The notes beneath the pieces were generated by a model that had not been told where the DNA came from, made no database searches, and worked only from the letters and a program-made list of their open reading frames with translations. From CAXMRP01 sp965216515 (GTDB lineage Bacteria > Pseudomonadota > Alphaproteobacteria > Rhizobiales > Afifellaceae), in contig OZ244173.1 of assembly GCA_965216515.1 (NCBI GenBank), forward strand, positions 310,001 to 374,000: DNA of 64,000 bases, read 5' to 3'. Positions 62,612-64,000 of the stretch are shown piece after piece. The position numbers were made by a program, and so were the translations under genes. Each line of letters opens with the position of its first letter. Positions within the stretch are counted from its first letter, which is position 1.

Positions 62612-63016
62612 AACAATCCCCTTTGCGCCGAACATACTATCGCAGAATTTGCGCGATATCCAGATATTCAATCCGGTACACCGACCGGTACACCGCATGA
62701 CGCCAACGGAACTGCAATCAGTAGAAGACAGGTTTGGAAATACATGGTCATTGCAGGTAACGCGCGGCGGGCTGTGAGGGCAGGGGCGCCCTTCCCGCTA
62801 TGTGAAAGGGAATGATCATCCCGCGCGCCGTCCGCGGTGCGACAACGGGTCGCTCTTATCCTTTCGCCTGTGTTTTTCGGATCCAAGCCGTGCCGAAACG
62901 GGCAGTTGGCCTTGACATCTTCCGCCGGACATCGCCAGAATGCATGCGCATGCAATCGCGCGGATAGTCCACTTCCGCAAGAGACGCCAGCTCAAACTCG
63001 CAGGAAAGGAAACAGC
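62612..63016. other. Divergent intergenic region
   Basis: A 405-base gap between the Ig-like protein and the methyltransferase-like gene. It contains a direct repeat of CCGGTACACCG (62673-62683 and 62685-62695). It also holds a 27-codon minus-strand frame (62668-62751) whose peptide ends in a lipobox-like LASCG, described under findings. I see no clear promoter consensus, terminator or RNA gene. Confidence 0.45.
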
Positions 63017-64000
63017 GTGGCGATAACCCCGCGAGAGAATTTTCGGGCGGCGATGACGCGGTCGGGCCCCGAATGGATACCGCTCGACATGGGCAAGCAT
63101 ATCGGCTCGATCCACAAGGCGCACTACGCCATTTTGAGCGAGGCATTGCCGGATGTCGAGATGAATAACGGCGCGCTCATCCTCGATCGCATGGCGCAGA
63201 CCGTGGTGCCGGATGAAGCGCTTCTGCAATATTTCGGCGTCGATTTTCGCTGGCTCGTGCCGAACTGGGTGCAGGTGACCGAGCGCGCCGATACCGACGG
63301 ATATATTGACATGTGGGGCGTGCCCTACAAAGGCGCCAGGGACGACCATTATGCCGTCGACAGCTTGTCCAAGGCGCCGCTGGCCGATGCCGAGACGCCG
63401 GAAGACATCGAGGCTTTCGACTGGCCCGATCCGGAGGATCCGGAGCAGTTCGCCGGCCTGCGCGAACGCGCCAGACAGCTTTATGAAACCACCGGCTATG
63501 TGCTCGGGGCCGATGCCATCAAGGCCGGTCCCTTGATGTCAGCCCTGCAAATGCGGGGCTATGAAAAGTATTTCATGGATCTGGTGATCAATCCGGACCT
63601 GTCGGACGCGCTGCTGGGTCGGATCACCGATCTCCTGTGCCGGATGTGGACGCGGTTTCTGGACGAAGTGGGCGATTACGTCGAGGTGGCCTATGTCACC
63701 GACGATCTGGGCACCCAGACCTCGCTTCTGATCTCGCCCAAAATCTATAGAAAACGCATCAAGCCGTTTCACGCCCAACTGCACAGCCACATCAAGAACA
63801 GCGCCGATGTTTACCTGATGATGCATACCGACGGCGCGGTGCTGCCGTTGATCGACGACCTGATCGAAACCGGCGCGGATATCCTGAATCCGGTGCAGAC
63901 CTCGACCAGCGGCATGGGTGACACGCTGGCGCTGAAGGAAAAGTACGGCGATAGGCTGGCCTTTCACGGCGCGATGGACGTGCAGCAGATGATGCCGAAT
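63017..64000 (+). CDS. Uroporphyrinogen decarboxylase superfamily protein (probable corrinoid/cobalamin methyltransferase type), truncated at window end
   Basis: The first 328 codons of a gene that runs off the right edge. GTG at 63017 with AAGGAAA upstream starts the family-typical VAITPRENFRAAM. The PF01208-type barrel continues with DMGKHIGSIHKAHY, VLGADAIKAGPL, AYVTDDLGTQTSLLISP and MMHTDGAVLPLIDDLIETGADILNPVQ. The heme-synthesis enzyme HemE has RPPVWMMRQAGRY near its start, which is absent here. This is more likely a methyltransferase of the MtaA/CmuA-like branch acting on a corrinoid or thiol, but the substrate and partner are outside the window or unknown. Confidence 0.75.
   Translation, partial: MAITPRENFRAAMTRSGPEWIPLDMGKHIGSIHKAHYAILSEALPDVEMNNGALILDRMAQTVVPDEALLQYFGVDFRWLVPNWVQVTERADTDGYIDMWGVPYKGARDDHYAVDSLSKAPLADAETPEDIEAFDWPDPEDPEQFAGLRERARQLYETTGYVLGADAIKAGPLMSALQMRGYEKYFMDLVINPDLSDALLGRITDLLCRMWTRFLDEVGDYVEVAYVTDDLGTQTSLLISPKIYRKRIKPFHAQLHSHIKNSADVYLMMHTDGAVLPLIDDLIETGADILNPVQTSTSGMGDTLALKEKYGDRLAFHGAMDVQQMMPN

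Noticed and set aside
63017..64000. Identification as HemE (heme biosynthesis)
   Set aside because: The typical N-terminal motif with the substrate arginine (RPPVWMMRQAGRY) is missing; only the superfamily fold matches.
1..64000. tRNA, rRNA or insertion-sequence genes
   Set aside because: I looked for conserved tRNA arms, rRNA segments and transposase motifs in the gaps and found none; a dedicated scan could still find something short.

Overview
The window is a GC-rich, densely packed stretch of an alphaproteobacterial chromosome. The order rpiA, DUF2059 protein, gor, a DUF2865 protein, a DUF6163-like membrane protein, the cysS-cimA neighbourhood and a second-type gltX all point to Hyphomicrobiales (Rhizobiales). 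This placement comes from gene content and remembered synteny, not from a search. I saw no rRNA, tRNA, CRISPR array, phage, integrase or transposase.

Positions 1-20.5 kb are core metabolism. They hold the end of rpiA, a DUF2059 secreted protein, glutathione reductase, a gamma-glutamylcyclotransferase-like protein and a YbdK-type carboxylate-amine ligase. A VIT/CCC1 metal transporter, class II DAHP synthase, a GFA protein, nadE and gltX follow, then DUF2865, CreA, malic enzyme, an alkaline-ceramidase homologue, cysS, a second GFA protein, citramalate synthase and a LOG-type hydrolase. The striking spot is 18.03-18.32 kb. There the 5' end of cimA is tandemly repeated with a 124-bp period, creating two 43-codon leader ORFs whose stop codons overlap the next start.

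Positions 20.7-31 kb are envelope and efflux genes. An acidic, repeat-rich LysM protein is followed by an ArsR regulator overlapping an Atm1-type exporter, with an AT-rich promoter/operator. On the minus strand lies a PadR regulator - adaptor - RND permease operon, with palindromic and repeated AT-rich sites upstream and an intrinsic terminator that faces it.

Positions 31-44 kb are mixed. They contain an orphan type I periplasmic binding protein and a fusion of a START-like domain to a site-2-protease-like membrane domain that has lost metal ligands. After galM comes a TRAP transporter operon led by a DadA-like flavoprotein with two hairpins between dctP and dctQ. FkbM methyltransferase, a large MscS-type channel and a histidine phosphatase follow.

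Positions 44-50 kb are a complete oligopeptide-type ABC importer with a fused double ATPase, then a lone cytochrome P460. Positions 50.8-57.7 kb are a four-glycosyltransferase operon divergent from a NodU/CmcH-type carbamoyltransferase. This looks like a compact locus for a carbamoylated glycan or glycoconjugate whose product I cannot name. Positions 57.7-62.6 kb are a three-part ABC export system (adaptor, FtsX-type permease, LolD-type ATPase) with an Ig-like secreted protein upstream. The window ends inside a uroporphyrinogen-decarboxylase-superfamily methyltransferase gene.
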